The notes beneath the pieces are model-generated. The model saw only the letters and a list, made by a program, of their open reading frames with translations, did not search any database and had not been told where the DNA came from. A stretch of 63,611 nucleotides of DNA from Rhizobiaceae bacterium (lineage in GTDB: Bacteria > Pseudomonadota > Alphaproteobacteria > Rhizobiales > Rhizobiaceae). The translations under genes and the position numbers were made by a program. Position 1 is the first letter of the stretch. The number at the start of each line of letters is the position of its first letter. This document shows, in pieces, positions 27,332 through 36,908 of this stretch. Location: contig JANQMU010000074.1 in the NCBI GenBank assembly GCA_028279875.1, forward strand, positions 1 through 63,611, written 5' to 3'.

Positions 27332-28837
27332 CTAATTGTCGTCGAGGCCCAGCTTTTGCCGGACAAGCGCATTCACGGCTTGCGGATTCGCCTTGCCCTG
27401 TGTGGCCTTCATCACCTGCCCGACAAACCATCCCGCCATTGACGGCTTGGCCTTGACCTGCTCCACCTTGTCGGCATTGGCGGCAATGACGTCGTCGACC
27501 GCCGCCTCGATGGCGCCGGTATCGGTGACCTGCTTCATGCCGCGCTCTTCGACGATCTTTCCCGGATCGCCACCTTCGGACCAGACGATCTCGAACAGGT
27601 CCTTGGCAATCTTGCCGGAAATCGTTCCTTCCTTGATCAGGTCGACGATGGCACCCAGTTGCTGTGGTGAAACCGGCGTGTCCTCGATATCCGTACCCGC
27701 CTTGTTCAGCGCACCGAGGAGGTCGTTGATGACCCAGTTGGCGGCCATCTTGCCGTCGCGCCCGGCCGCGACCTGCTCGAAATAATCGGCAATCGCCTTC
27801 TCGGATACCAGGATCGATGCGTCATAGGCCGACAGGCCGAGATCCGTCATCAACCGGTTCTTCTTGTCATCGGGCAATTCCGGCAATCCGGCCCGAAGCG
27901 CATCGACATAGGCGTCGTCGAATTCCAGCGGCAGCAGGTCTGGGTCGGGGAAATACCGGTAATCATGGGCATCCTCCTTCGACCGCATCGAGCGCGTCTC
28001 GCCCTTGGCCGGATCGAACAGCCGGGTCTCCTGGTCGATTGTGCCGCCGTCTTCAAGGATCCCGATCTGGCGGCGCGCCTCATATTCGATGGCCTGGCCG
28101 ACAAAGCGGATCGAATTGACGTTCTTGATCTCGCAGCGCGTGCCGAAGGGTTCACCGACCCGGCGCACGGACACATTGACATCGGCCCGCAGGGACCCTT
28201 CGTCCATATTGCCGTCGCAGGTGCCAAGATAGCGCAGGATCGTCCGCAATTTGGTGATATAGGCCTTGGCCTCGTCGGAGGAGCGCATATCCGGTTTCGA
28301 GACGATCTCCATTAGCGCGACGCCCGAACGGTTGAGATCCACATAGCTCATCGACGGGTGCTGGTCGTGCATGGATTTACCGGCATCCTGCTCCAGATGC
28401 AGGCGCTCGATGCCGATCTCGATATCCTCGAACTGCCCCTTCTTGTCCGGTCCGACGGAGATGATGATCTCGCCTTCCCCGACAATGGGGTCCTTGAACT
28501 GGGAAATCTGATAGCCCTGCGGCAGGTCCGGATAGAAATAGTTCTTGCGGTCGAAGATGGACCGGTTGTTGATCTGCGCCCGCAGGCCGAGACCGGTGCG
28601 GATGGCCTGGCGGACGCATTCCTCATTGATGACCGGAAGCATGCCCGGCATGGCGGCGTCGACCAGGGAGACATTCTCGTTCGGGGCACTGCCGAACGCT
28701 GTGGACGCGCCGGAAAACAGCTTGGATTTCGATGTCACCTGGGCGTGGACTTCAAGGCCGATAATCACCTCCCAATCCCCCGTCGCGCCGGGAATCAGGC
28801 GTTTGGCTTCAGGAGTGCGCGTGTCGATGATGGTCAT
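27332..28837 (-). CDS. gatB: Aspartyl/glutamyl-tRNA(Asn/Gln) amidotransferase subunit B
   Basis: GatB carries the kinase and tRNA-recognition part of GatCAB, which converts misacylated Glu-tRNA(Gln) (and Asp-tRNA(Asn)) to the amide forms. The 501 residues open with [20 protein letters not shown], followed by [14 protein letters not shown] [27 protein letters not shown] and MEIVSKPDM. The C-terminal YqeY/tail domain ends with [17 protein letters not shown]. GatA and GatC are not in the window, consistent with their separate location in alphaproteobacteria. Confidence 0.97.
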   Translation of the reverse strand: MTIIDTRTPEAKRLIPGATGDWEVIIGLEVHAQVTSKSKLFSGASTAFGSAPNENVSLVDAAMPGMLPVINEECVRQAIRTGLGLRAQINNRSIFDRKNYFYPDLPQGYQISQFKDPIVGEGEIIISVGPDKKGQFEDIEIGIERLHLEQDAGKSMHDQHPSMSYVDLNRSGVALMEIVSKPDMRSSDEAKAYITKLRTILRYLGTCDGNMDEGSLRADVNVSVRRVGEPFGTRCEIKNVNSIRFVGQAIEYEARRQIGILEDGGTIDQETRLFDPAKGETRSMRSKEDAHDYRYFPDPDLLPLEFDDAYVDALRAGLPELPDDKKNRLMTDLGLSAYDASILVSEKAIADYFEQVAAGRDGKMAANWVINDLLGALNKAGTDIEDTPVSPQQLGAIVDLIKEGTISGKIAKDLFEIVWSEGGDPGKIVEERGMKQVTDTGAIEAAVDDVIAANADKVEQVKAKPSMAGWFVGQVMKATQGKANPQAVNALVRQKLGLDDN

Positions 28838-29004
28838 TGAACATACTTGCGGCTGGGAGTGGACGTCCGGCCCGGCGGGACCATTGTTTCATGACCAGTC
28901 CCGGGCCCGCCCGCTCTAAAGGAATGCTCCGACGGGTTCAAGCTTTTCCGTCGCCAGCACGGCTTTCAAGCGGATGGCAGCACCATGGCGAATACGCTTT
29001 TCGA

Positions 29005-29018
29005 TTGACATAGATCAA
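29005..29018. promoter_or_regulatory. FNR/FixK-type box TTGAC-N4-ATCAA
   Basis: The 14-mer TTGACATAGATCAA differs by one base from the anaerobox consensus TTGAT-N4-ATCAA. It lies 62 bp ahead of the DUF6455-like ATG, a distance suitable for class II activation. The similarity is read directly; regulation by FnrL or FixK is inferred. Confidence 0.6.
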
Positions 29019-29080
29019 TTGCCCGCCGCCTGTCGCGCCGTATGGTCGATGGAACATGCCCAAGCAGATCGGAGAACAAC

Positions 29081-29401
29081 ATGCGGTTTTCTAGCATTCT
29101 GGCACGGATTTCAAAACATGCGGATCTGTTTGAGGCAATGGCCAACAAGCTTGGCGTCCGCGAGAGGATTTTTGAACTGAATGACGCCGCGGCGGTCTAC
29201 AGAAGGGCAAATATGCGCTGCCTCTCCTGCGGCCATGCCGAGGTCTGCAGCCAATGGCTGGAATCCGAAACCGATGCCGAAGAGGCACCGGATTTCTGCC
29301 GGAACAAGACACTGTTTGCGCGTTTGGAGCGCCTGTCCCACACCCGTGTCGGCACTGATTGTCATGGGTCAGTCCAGTACGGCGGTCGACAGGCGCTCTG
29401 A
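29081..29401 (+). CDS. DUF6455-like cysteine-containing small protein
   Basis: A 106-residue protein with an N-terminal helical region (ILARISKHADLFEAMANKLG) and a cysteine cluster: CLSCGHAEVCSQWL, then DFCRNKTLFARL, in the C-x2-C-x5-C...C layout of DUF6455. Another cysteine occurs near the C-terminus. The four clustered cysteines could hold a metal or an iron-sulfur centre, though none is demonstrated. GGAGAAC precedes the ATG. An FNR-type box lies upstream and a strong terminator downstream, so it forms a single-gene unit probably induced under low oxygen. The family is often found in alphaproteobacterial microaerobic regulons, which is from memory and untested here. Confidence 0.75.
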   Translation: MRFSSILARISKHADLFEAMANKLGVRERIFELNDAAAVYRRANMRCLSCGHAEVCSQWLESETDAEEAPDFCRNKTLFARLERLSHTRVGTDCHGSVQYGGRQAL

Positions 29402-29447
29402 AGGACTCCCCCCAAGGGAGAGTACCCCTCCAGAGCTTGCTCTGGTT

Positions 29448-29480
29448 GCCCCGGATCGCCAAGCGATTCGGGGCTTTTTT
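29448..29480 (+). terminator. Rho-independent terminator after the DUF6455-like gene
   Basis: GCCCCGGATCGC pairs with GCGATTCGGGGC (one G-T pair) around a 3-base loop, followed by six T residues. A smaller hairpin (CCAGAG...CTCTGG) precedes it at 29430-29445. It isolates the DUF6455-like unit from the cyo operon. Confidence 0.88.
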
Positions 29481-29555
29481 GGGCCTGCGCATATTCGTGG
29501 TCCCAAACGTACGGCCTGCTGAAGACCTTCAAAACCAGTAAAAATTCAGGGTATC

Positions 29556-29568
29556 TAACGGACCGTTA
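29556..29568. promoter_or_regulatory. Palindrome TAACGG-A-CCGTTA upstream of cyoA
   Basis: A perfect 13-bp palindrome 140 bp before the cyoA start, in the region where the operon promoter is expected. It could be an operator. The recognising protein is unknown. Confidence 0.35.
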
Positions 29569-29707
29569 ACATGTTCACCGGGAAAACCCGGCGCGCGACT
29601 TGTCAACGCATGGTGCCCCCGTAAGATATCCCCGTTACGGCGATTGGCGCCGCCACGGCTCGAACGCTCGGAACCGCCCCTTTCTGCCTGACAACGGGGA
29701 TCGACGA

Positions 29708-30595
29708 TTGAAATACGGACCTGGTTTCTTATGGCGGCGCGTCGCTTCGGTGATTTTGCCCACCCTGCTGCTCGCTGGCTGCGGCCTGAACACGGCACCG
29801 ATCCTCAACCCGAAAGGCCCGATTGCCCAGACTCAACGTGATCTGCTGTTCACGGCCTTCGGCCTGATGATGATTGTTGTCATCCCGGTGATCTTGATGG
29901 CTTTCCTGTTCGCCTGGCGCTACCGTGCCTCGGGCGGTCGGGGAAAATACACGCCGGACTGGTCCTATTCCGCCAGGATCGACGCGGTTTTCTGGCTCGT
30001 GCCAGCGGCTATCATCGCCGTGCTGGGCTATCTGGTCTGGACCTACACACACAAGCTCGATCCTTACAAGGAAATCGCCGGAACCGAGGCGGCGCTTGAG
30101 GTGCAGGTGGTCGCCCAGGATTGGAAGTGGCTGTTCATCTATCCCGAATACGGTATCGCCTCGGTCAATGAACTGGCTTTCCCCGCCAGCCGGCCCCTCG
30201 CCCTGCGGATCACCTCCGACACGGTGATGAATTCCTTCATGATCCCGGCGCTTGGCGGACAGATCTATGCCATGGCCGGCATGACGACCCGCCTGCATCT
30301 GCTGGCCGACGCGCCCGGCACCTTTGCCGGCCGCAACACGCAATATAGCGGCGACGGTTTTGCCGATCAGCATTTTGTCGCCATTGCCATGACCGGCGAG
30401 GAATTCACCGGATGGGTGGACAGGGCAAGGCAGTCCCAAAGGGCGCTGGACGCCGGCAACTATGCCGAACTGGCAAAGCCGAGCATTGCCCACCAGGTCG
30501 AATATTTCTCGGGCTTCGAGCCCGGGCTGTTCGACACCATCCTCGCCAAATATGCCGCGCATTCAGGCCCGGACGCCACGATGACCCATGAATAG
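29708..30595 (+). CDS. cyoA: Cytochrome o ubiquinol oxidase subunit II
   Basis: Subunit II of the quinol-oxidising terminal oxidase cytochrome bo3. The 295-residue lipoprotein begins at a TTG (29708) preceded by GGGGAT, giving MKYGPGFLWRR and the lipobox LLLAGC with Cys25. Two membrane helices follow (LLFTAFGLMMIVVIPVILMA and IDAVFWLVPAAIIAVLGYLV), then a periplasmic cupredoxin domain (VVAQDWKWLFIYPEYGIASV) that lacks the CuA-binding Cys/His set, which separates quinol from cytochrome c oxidases. It opens the cyoABCD operon. Confidence 0.94.
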   Translation: MKYGPGFLWRRVASVILPTLLLAGCGLNTAPILNPKGPIAQTQRDLLFTAFGLMMIVVIPVILMAFLFAWRYRASGGRGKYTPDWSYSARIDAVFWLVPAAIIAVLGYLVWTYTHKLDPYKEIAGTEAALEVQVVAQDWKWLFIYPEYGIASVNELAFPASRPLALRITSDTVMNSFMIPALGGQIYAMAGMTTRLHLLADAPGTFAGRNTQYSGDGFADQHFVAIAMTGEEFTGWVDRARQSQRALDAGNYAELAKPSIAHQVEYFSGFEPGLFDTILAKYAAHSGPDATMTHE

Positions 30596-30616
30596 AGGCG
30601 CCGGGAGGGCCGATCG

Positions 30617-32647
30617 ATGCTGGGAAAACTGACCATAGACGCACTGCCCTTCTACAGCTGGGTCGCCATGGGTGGTGCGGCGATCACGGTCGGCGGCGCG
30701 CTGACAGTTGCCGTATTGGTCACCTATTTCGGCCTGTGGCGCTATTTCTGGACCGAATGGCTGACGAGCGTCGACCACAAGCGCATCGGCATCATGTATG
30801 TGGTTCTGGCCCTGATCATGCTACTGCGCGGCTTCGTCGACGCCATCATGATGCGCGCCCAGCAGGCAGTGGCGCTGAATTCGGAAGGCTACCTTCCGCC
30901 CGAGCACTTCGAACAGATTTTCAGCTCCCACGGCACGATCATGATCTTCTTCATGGCCATGCCGTTCCTGACCGGGCTGATCAACATCGTCGTGCCGCAG
31001 CAGATCGGCGCCCGCGATGTCGCCTTTCCGTTCCTGAACTCCGTCAGCCTGTGGCTGACCGCCGCCGGCGCCGCGCTGGTCATGGTCTCGCTCGTCATCG
31101 GCAAGTTCTCCCAAGCCGGATGGACCGCCTATCCGCCCTATTCCGGCATCGAATACAGCCCCGGCGTCGGGGTTGATTACTGGCTCTGGGCCATCGTCGT
31201 CAGCGGCATCGGCTCGACCCTGACCGGCATCAATTTCGTCGTCACCATATTGAAGAAGCGGGCTCCGGGCATGCATCTCATGCGCATGCCGATGTTCAGC
31301 TGGACGGCGCTGTGCGTCAGCATCCTGATCGCCTTTGCCTTCCCGGCCCTGACGGTGGTCGGCGCGATGCTCGGCCTGGATCGTTACCTGGAAATGCACT
31401 TTTTCACCAACAGCGATGGCGGCAATATGATGAACTTCGCCAATCTGCTTTGGATATGGGGGCATCCCGAGGTCTATATTCTCATTCTGCCGGCCTTCGG
31501 AATCTATTCGGAAGTTGTCGCGACATTCTCCGGCAAACGGCTGTTCGGCTATGAATCCCTAGTCTATGCCACCGCCTGTATCGCCATCCTCTCCTTCACG
31601 GTCTGGCTGCACCACTTCTTCACGATGGGATCGAGCGCCAGCGTCAACGCCTTTTTCGGCATCGCCACCATGATCATCGCGGTGCCCACGGGCGTCAAGA
31701 TATTCGACTGGCTGATGACGATGTATCGCGGCCGCATCGTCTTCCACCCGTCGATGATGTGGACCATGGGTTTCATGGTCACCTTTGTCATCGGCGGTGT
31801 GTCCGGTGTGCTGCTGGCTCTGCCGCCGGCCGACTATCTGATGCACAATTCGACGTTCCTGGTGGCCCATTTCCACAATATGCTCATCCCAGGCGCACTG
31901 TTCGGCTATTTTGCGGGCATGCATTACTGGTTCCCCAAGGCATTTGGCTTCAAACTCAACGAACGCTGGGGCATTCGGGCGTTCTGGTTCTGGATCACCG
32001 GGTTCTATCTGGCTTTCATGCCGCTTTACGTCCTCGGCTTCATGGGCATGTCGCGCCGCATGGAACACTACAATGTCGCCGAATGGCAGCCCTATCTGGT
32101 GGTTGCCGCGCTCGGCGCGGTCCTGGTGCTGTGCGGCATCGCCTGCATCGTCGTGCAGGTCATGGTCAGCATCCGCGATCGGGCATCGGCCGTGGATGAG
32201 ACCGGCGATCCCTGGAACGGGCGGACGCTCGAATGGGCGACGTCGTCGCCGCCGGCGGCCTATAATTTCGCCATCCTGCCCAAGGTCGAGGATGTCGACG
32301 CCTTCGCCGATATGAAGCGCCGAAACGTCGTCGGCGTCGCACCCGACCATTACGAGGATATCGCCATGCCGAAAAGCACGGGCATGGGCGTCATACTCGG
32401 GGCGACCGGATTCCTGTTCGGATTCGGCATGGTCTGGCACATCTGGTGGCTGGTGGGCCTGTGCCTTGCCGTAACCGTCATCGCGCTGATCATCCGCAGC
32501 AGCAACGACGATACGGAATATGTGCTGCCTGCCAGCGAAGTCGCCGCGATCGAGGCACAGCGCAAATATTCGACCCGCAAGATGCCTACGGACGACAATC
32601 CGGATGTGGACGTCGCCGGCGCCCGGCTGCAAACGGAGCAAACCTGA
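30617..32647 (+). CDS. cyoB: Cytochrome o ubiquinol oxidase subunit I
   Basis: The catalytic 676-residue subunit holding haem b, haem o3 and CuB; it reduces oxygen to water and pumps protons. Key residues are His105 ([10 protein letters not shown]), the His-Tyr crosslink His283/Tyr287 in [10 protein letters not shown], and [26 protein letters not shown] marks the N-terminus. About 15 membrane helices are expected. GGGAGGG precedes the ATG. Its TGA overlaps the cyoC ATG by one base. Confidence 0.98.
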   Translation: MLGKLTIDALPFYSWVAMGGAAITVGGALTVAVLVTYFGLWRYFWTEWLTSVDHKRIGIMYVVLALIMLLRGFVDAIMMRAQQAVALNSEGYLPPEHFEQIFSSHGTIMIFFMAMPFLTGLINIVVPQQIGARDVAFPFLNSVSLWLTAAGAALVMVSLVIGKFSQAGWTAYPPYSGIEYSPGVGVDYWLWAIVVSGIGSTLTGINFVVTILKKRAPGMHLMRMPMFSWTALCVSILIAFAFPALTVVGAMLGLDRYLEMHFFTNSDGGNMMNFANLLWIWGHPEVYILILPAFGIYSEVVATFSGKRLFGYESLVYATACIAILSFTVWLHHFFTMGSSASVNAFFGIATMIIAVPTGVKIFDWLMTMYRGRIVFHPSMMWTMGFMVTFVIGGVSGVLLALPPADYLMHNSTFLVAHFHNMLIPGALFGYFAGMHYWFPKAFGFKLNERWGIRAFWFWITGFYLAFMPLYVLGFMGMSRRMEHYNVAEWQPYLVVAALGAVLVLCGIACIVVQVMVSIRDRASAVDETGDPWNGRTLEWATSSPPAAYNFAILPKVEDVDAFADMKRRNVVGVAPDHYEDIAMPKSTGMGVILGATGFLFGFGMVWHIWWLVGLCLAVTVIALIIRSSNDDTEYVLPASEVAAIEAQRKYSTRKMPTDDNPDVDVAGARLQTEQT

Positions 32648-33273
32648 TGTCGGCTGTCGAAACGGCAAACGAGCAGCCTGGCGCCGATGGTGTCCCGGTG
32701 AGCGATGCGCATCACGACACCTTCGCGGAGCGCGAATTCGGCTTCTGGCTTTACCTGATGAGCGATGCGATCATCTTCGCACTGCTCTTTGCCACCTTTG
32801 TCATCATGGCGGACAACACCGCCGCCGGCCCGGGCGCCGCAGAGCTCTTCGATCTGCGGCACACGGCCGGCGAGACACTGCTGCTGCTGTGTTCAAGCAT
32901 CACCTTCGGATTTGCCACCCTGGCGTCGCTGGCACGGCAGGATGCGCGGGTCGTCCTCTGGCTTATTGTGACGATGGCCCTCGGAGCCGGATTTGTGGCG
33001 ATGGAACTGGTCGAATTTGCCGGCATGATCAGCGCCGGCGCCGGTCCCGGAACCAGCGGATTCCTGTCCGCCTTCTTTACACTGGTTGGCACCCACGGGC
33101 TGCATGTCAGCGTCGGAATACTGTGCATCGCGGTGATGATCGGCCAGGTTCTCATCAAGGGCCTGACACCCCACGTTATGTCGCGCCTGTTCAGGCTCGG
33201 CCTGTTCTGGCATTTCCTCGACATCGTCTGGATCGGGATTTTCTCGGTCGTCTATCTGCCCGGAGTGCTGTAG
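32647..33273 (+). CDS. cyoC: Cytochrome o ubiquinol oxidase subunit III
   Basis: A 208-residue membrane subunit of the bo3 oxidase with five hydrophobic helices. Family segments: EREFGFWLYLMSDAIIFALL near residue 30, GTSGFLSAFFTLVGTHGLHV and LFWHFLDIVWIGIFSVVYLP at the C-terminus. The ATG shares a base with the cyoB TGA, so translation is coupled, and cyoD starts directly after its stop. Confidence 0.96.
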   Translation: MSAVETANEQPGADGVPVSDAHHDTFAEREFGFWLYLMSDAIIFALLFATFVIMADNTAAGPGAAELFDLRHTAGETLLLLCSSITFGFATLASLARQDARVVLWLIVTMALGAGFVAMELVEFAGMISAGAGPGTSGFLSAFFTLVGTHGLHVSVGILCIAVMIGQVLIKGLTPHVMSRLFRLGLFWHFLDIVWIGIFSVVYLPGVL

Positions 33274-33591
33274 ATGCAAAGCGGAACCCTGACGGATACC
33301 CATACCCACAAGGCCTATCTGACCGGCTTCATCCTGGCGTTGATCCTGACGGCGATCCCCTTCGCGATCGTCTGGACGGGCGCCTTGCCCGCCGGTGCGA
33401 CGCTCATCATTATCGCCGTAGCCGCCGTCATTCAGGTGCTGGTCCACCTGCATTATTTCCTGCATCTCAACCTGAAAACGACACCGCGCGAGAACCTGCT
33501 GGCAATGGCCTTTGCCGCCGTGCTGATCTTCATCATGGTCGGCGGCAGCCTGTGGATCATGTTCGACCTCCATTTCCGCATGATGCGGTAA
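33274..33591 (+). CDS. cyoD: Cytochrome o ubiquinol oxidase subunit IV
   Basis: A 105-residue three-helix subunit that helps assemble the CuB site of subunit I. It has the family segments HKAYLTGFILALILTAIPFA, QVLVHLHYFLHLNL and a final helix with VLIFIMVGGSLWIMFDLHFR. It starts in the base after the cyoC stop. The operon ends here without cyoE, so haem o synthase must be encoded elsewhere. It converges with hflX after 15 bp. Confidence 0.94.
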   Translation: MQSGTLTDTHTHKAYLTGFILALILTAIPFAIVWTGALPAGATLIIIAVAAVIQVLVHLHYFLHLNLKTTPRENLLAMAFAAVLIFIMVGGSLWIMFDLHFRMMR

Positions 33592-33606
33592 GGGATTGCC
33601 GGCCCG

Positions 33607-34995
33607 CTAAGTCTGTGCGTTCTTGCCTTGCAGCCGCCGGGTGAACCCGCTCATATCATGCTCGGTGATGTCGACATTGAGCGCCACGCTGCCATCCTCC
33701 TGGTCCACCCGCCTGTGGACATTGGCATGTTCATAGACCCAGTTCAGGTGGCCCATCTGGCCGGCCGTCAGGACGATATCGCGGTTAAGGAGCTTTCCCG
33801 ACAGGGCCCGCTCGATCACTGCCAGCAGCCGGTCCACGCCGGCACCCGTCAGCGCTGACACGACGACCGCGTCCTTCCGTTCCCGTGCCTGGTCTTCCAA
33901 CGCCTGTGCCGCTGTCTCGGGAAGCAGATCGACCTTGTTCCAGACCTCAACGATATCGGCCGGCGTGCCTGCGGCGTCATGAATGCCCAGCTCGTCGAGA
34001 ATGCGTAGCACATCGGCTGCCTGGGTCGGATTGTCCGGGTTGGCCATGTCGCGGACATGGAGGATCAGATCGGCCTCCAGAACTTCCTCCAGCGTCGCCC
34101 GGAAGGCGGCGACCAGATGGGTCGGCAGATCGGATATGAAACCGACCGTGTCCGAAAGGATCGCCATGCGTCCATGCGGCAGTTCCATGCGGCGCAGGGT
34201 GGGGTCGAGCGTTGCGAACAACATGTCCTCCGCAACCACATCGGCACCGGTCAGTTTGTTGAAGAGCGTCGATTTTCCGGCATTGGTGTAGCCGACCAGC
34301 GCGACGACAGGATGCGGTACTTTCTGGCGTTTCGAACGATGCAGATGGCGCGTTCGCCGGACCTGTTCGAGCTCCCTTTCGAGTTTGACGATTTTCTCCT
34401 GAAGAACCCTGCGGTCCGCCTCGATCTGCGTTTCGCCCGGCCCCCCCATGAAGCCGGCGCCGCCGCGTTGACGTTCCAGATGGGTCCAGCTGCGCACCAG
34501 CCGACCCTTCTGGTAGTTCAGATGCGCCAGTTCGACCTGCAGGACACCCTCCCGCGTTGACGCGCGGCGGCCGAATATCTCCAATATCAGGCCGGTGCGG
34601 TCGATGACCTTGGTTTGCCAGGCCTTTTCAAGATTGCGCTGTTGGACGGGCGTCAAGGGATGATCGACAATGACCAGGCCGGCATCGAGACTGATCACCA
34701 GGGCTGCGATCTCCTTGACCTTGCCCGTTCCGATCAGCGTTGCCGGGCGGGGCCGGTGAACGGTCACGGTGCTTGTGTGGACGATGTCGATGCCGATGGC
34801 CCCGGCCAGTCCGACGGCTTCGCCAAGCCGCGATTCCGGGGTGCGCGGGGGTGGCTGTGATGTCTGGCCGGCGGCGCTGTTCTTCGATTTGAGCAGCGGC
34901 ACGAGGACCAGGGCGCGCGTTGCATCGCCCTGCCGTTCCCCGCCGGCATCCTGATCATGTTTTCTTCTGGCGGATTCGCGCTGTTCAGCCTTCAC
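33607..34995 (-). CDS. hflX: GTPase HflX
   Basis: A 462-residue ribosome-associated GTPase that splits stalled or heat-damaged 70S ribosomes. The N-terminal HflX domain includes [30 protein letters not shown] and [19 protein letters not shown]; the glycine-rich linker is [20 protein letters not shown]; the G domain has [22 protein letters not shown] and NKVD. The GTG start lies inside the end of hfq (11-bp overlap). The hfq-hflX pair is conserved across proteobacteria. Confidence 0.97.
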   Translation of the reverse strand: MKAEQRESARRKHDQDAGGERQGDATRALVLVPLLKSKNSAAGQTSQPPPRTPESRLGEAVGLAGAIGIDIVHTSTVTVHRPRPATLIGTGKVKEIAALVISLDAGLVIVDHPLTPVQQRNLEKAWQTKVIDRTGLILEIFGRRASTREGVLQVELAHLNYQKGRLVRSWTHLERQRGGAGFMGGPGETQIEADRRVLQEKIVKLERELEQVRRTRHLHRSKRQKVPHPVVALVGYTNAGKSTLFNKLTGADVVAEDMLFATLDPTLRRMELPHGRMAILSDTVGFISDLPTHLVAAFRATLEEVLEADLILHVRDMANPDNPTQAADVLRILDELGIHDAAGTPADIVEVWNKVDLLPETAAQALEDQARERKDAVVVSALTGAGVDRLLAVIERALSGKLLNRDIVLTAGQMGHLNWVYEHANVHRRVDQEDGSVALNVDITEHDMSGFTRRLQGKNAQT

Positions 34996-35233
34996 GGCTT
35001 GCTTCTTCGCCCTCGAACATCTGAATGGGCTGCCCGGGCATGATGGTCGAAATCGCGTGTTTATACACCAGTTGCGAGTGACCGTCGCGACGCAACAACA
35101 CGCAGAAATTGTCGAAAGAAGTCACCACGCCAGTGAGTTTGACGCCGTTGATCAGAAAAATGGTAAGGGGTACTTTTTGTTTTCTGACAGTATTGAGAAA
35201 TTGGTCCTGCAAATTTTGTGAACGCTCCGCCAT
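34985..35233 (-). CDS. hfq: RNA chaperone Hfq
   Basis: An 82-residue Sm-like hexamer-forming RNA chaperone that pairs small RNAs with mRNAs and controls nitrogen-fixation and stress genes in rhizobia. The sequence [20 protein letters not shown] with Gln in the proximal-face pocket, and the [10 protein letters not shown] motif, are typical. AAGGATAA lies before the ATG. The hfq-hflX overlap implies coupled translation. Gene order ntrYX-trkA-trkH-hfq-hflX is the conserved alphaproteobacterial layout. Confidence 0.98.
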   Translation of the reverse strand: MAERSQNLQDQFLNTVRKQKVPLTIFLINGVKLTGVVTSFDNFCVLLRRDGHSQLVYKHAISTIMPGQPIQMFEGEEASREG

Positions 35234-35430
35234 TGCGTCGATTTATCCTTGTCCTTGCCGATTTCTTCTTATTGTGCGGCCGTGCCGCTGCCTGATCGCC
35301 GGACTATTCCACCATGCCGTTCCATGCCGCACACCATATAGGTATCGGTTGTGGTTACCAAATCACCGGACCTTCCGCAATCTAAAAACGGGTGCCGCCT
35401 TCACCCCCGGCGGCCATGCGGACACAGCGA

Positions 35431-36903
35431 CTATCGATTATACCAGTATTTGATGTTGAGAACCGCCAGTACGACAAGCACTTCCAGCCGCCCCACCGTC
35501 ATGATGACAATGCCTAAAACATAAGTCACCTGATAGGGCAGCGCACTGAATGCGGGCCATTGGTGGGTGACCTCCGATGTCGCCGGCTGCAGGGCATTGT
35601 AAACCGGCCCGGCATTGGAGAACAGCGCCACGGCCATGACGACCGCCGCCTCGAATCCGGTTGCCGTCAGGGCGATCAGCATGGCGCCCAGCCCGATGAC
35701 CAGGACGGCGACGATGAAATAGGTCCAGATGGCCTGCATGGCATCGCGGCGAATGAGCGCATCACCGAACCGCAGACGGTCGACGCTGTTGGGGTAGATC
35801 AGTCGGTTGAGCTCCGCTATGGCGTAGATCCACATCGCGCCGATACGGAATATCTTGACACCGCCGGTGGTCGAATAGACCCCTGCCCCGACAAATATCA
35901 CCGCAAGGACCACGATGTTGGGCAGCAGCGCAATGACGCCCGGCCGCGTTTCAATGCCGCTGGTGGCGACAAGCGACGACGCCGTGAAAAACCCCTCGCG
36001 CAGCGCCGGTACCAGGTTTTGCAGGGCGCTTCCGCCGGACACCTCGACGATCCGTGCCGCATAGACCACCGTCAGCGCCACAATGATCGCAGCGAGAATC
36101 TTCGCTTCCATATTGTTTGGAAAAATGCGACCCGGCCGGCGAATGATCCGGCGCCGCCAGAAGACACTCAAGGTGCCGGCACAAAGGCCCAGCGCCATGA
36201 CCGTGATTGCGCCGCCACCGATATTGTCTTCCAGCGGGCTGACGAATGGCAGAAACCCCCCGGTGGCGGCCGAGATCATGCCGAGCATCACCGCGTCGAG
36301 CGGCTTGACGCCGAACACCATCAGTCCGAGCAGGATGATCCCGGTGATCACACTGTATTGCAGCAGCAATGCGCGATAGGCCTCGGGCCGGTAGAGGGAG
36401 GTGTCATGGCCGCCTGCCATCAGACGGCTGCCGGTCGCCTGGAGGCCGCCGAAACCGGCCGGCGCCAGAACATGGACGATCGATGCGAGGGTGAGGAATC
36501 CGCCATACCATTCCAGCAGCACCCGCCAGAACAGCAGTCCCCGCGGCGCCGTTTCGCGTGCCAGGACCGAAACGCCGGAGGTCGTCATCGCTCCGACCGC
36601 CTCGAACCATGCGGGCAGGAAGGCGATATCCGCCAGCACCATGAAGGAAATGGCGCCGAACAGCGGCGTTGCGATCCACACACAGACCAGCGCCAGGAAG
36701 CCCAGGGACCGTTCCGTATTCCGTCTGCGTCCCGAGATGGCGGTCAGGATCGCCAGCATCAGGAAGGCGCCGACGGAAGCAAGCAGGGTCATCTCCGTGG
36801 CAAGATCAGTCTCGGCATTGGCGATCGCAACCAGGATGGCCGGCACGAACAACGCAAACAGCCCCGCGGTCGACAATGTTATCAGGAACAGGACCCCGTT
36901 CAT
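35431..36903 (-). CDS. trkH: Trk potassium uptake system, membrane subunit TrkH
   Basis: A 490-residue K+ channel-like subunit with four repeats each of helix-pore-helix. The P-loops carry the glycine filters, for example EAVGAMTTSGVSVLA, FVSPLEDNIGGGAI-associated ISAATGGFLPFV, and TASSLVATSGIETRP. It works with the regulatory ring TrkA, encoded 5 bp upstream, to import potassium. The intergenic stretch 35234-35430 to hfq should hold the hfq promoter. Confidence 0.95.
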   Translation of the reverse strand: MNGVLFLITLSTAGLFALFVPAILVAIANAETDLATEMTLLASVGAFLMLAILTAISGRRRNTERSLGFLALVCVWIATPLFGAISFMVLADIAFLPAWFEAVGAMTTSGVSVLARETAPRGLLFWRVLLEWYGGFLTLASIVHVLAPAGFGGLQATGSRLMAGGHDTSLYRPEAYRALLLQYSVITGIILLGLMVFGVKPLDAVMLGMISAATGGFLPFVSPLEDNIGGGAITVMALGLCAGTLSVFWRRRIIRRPGRIFPNNMEAKILAAIIVALTVVYAARIVEVSGGSALQNLVPALREGFFTASSLVATSGIETRPGVIALLPNIVVLAVIFVGAGVYSTTGGVKIFRIGAMWIYAIAELNRLIYPNSVDRLRFGDALIRRDAMQAIWTYFIVAVLVIGLGAMLIALTATGFEAAVVMAVALFSNAGPVYNALQPATSEVTHQWPAFSALPYQVTYVLGIVIMTVGRLEVLVVLAVLNIKYWYNR

Positions 36904-36908
36904 GGCGA

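Larger units (their letters stand above)
29402..29707. other. Intergenic region before cyoA
   Basis: No gene is supported in these 306 bp. They contain the terminator at 29448-29480, the palindrome at 29556-29568 and a short GC hairpin at 29578-29591 (CCGGG, AAAA, CCCGG). The cyo promoter should lie between 29540 and 29690, but no clear -35/-10 pair stands out. Confidence 0.5.
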
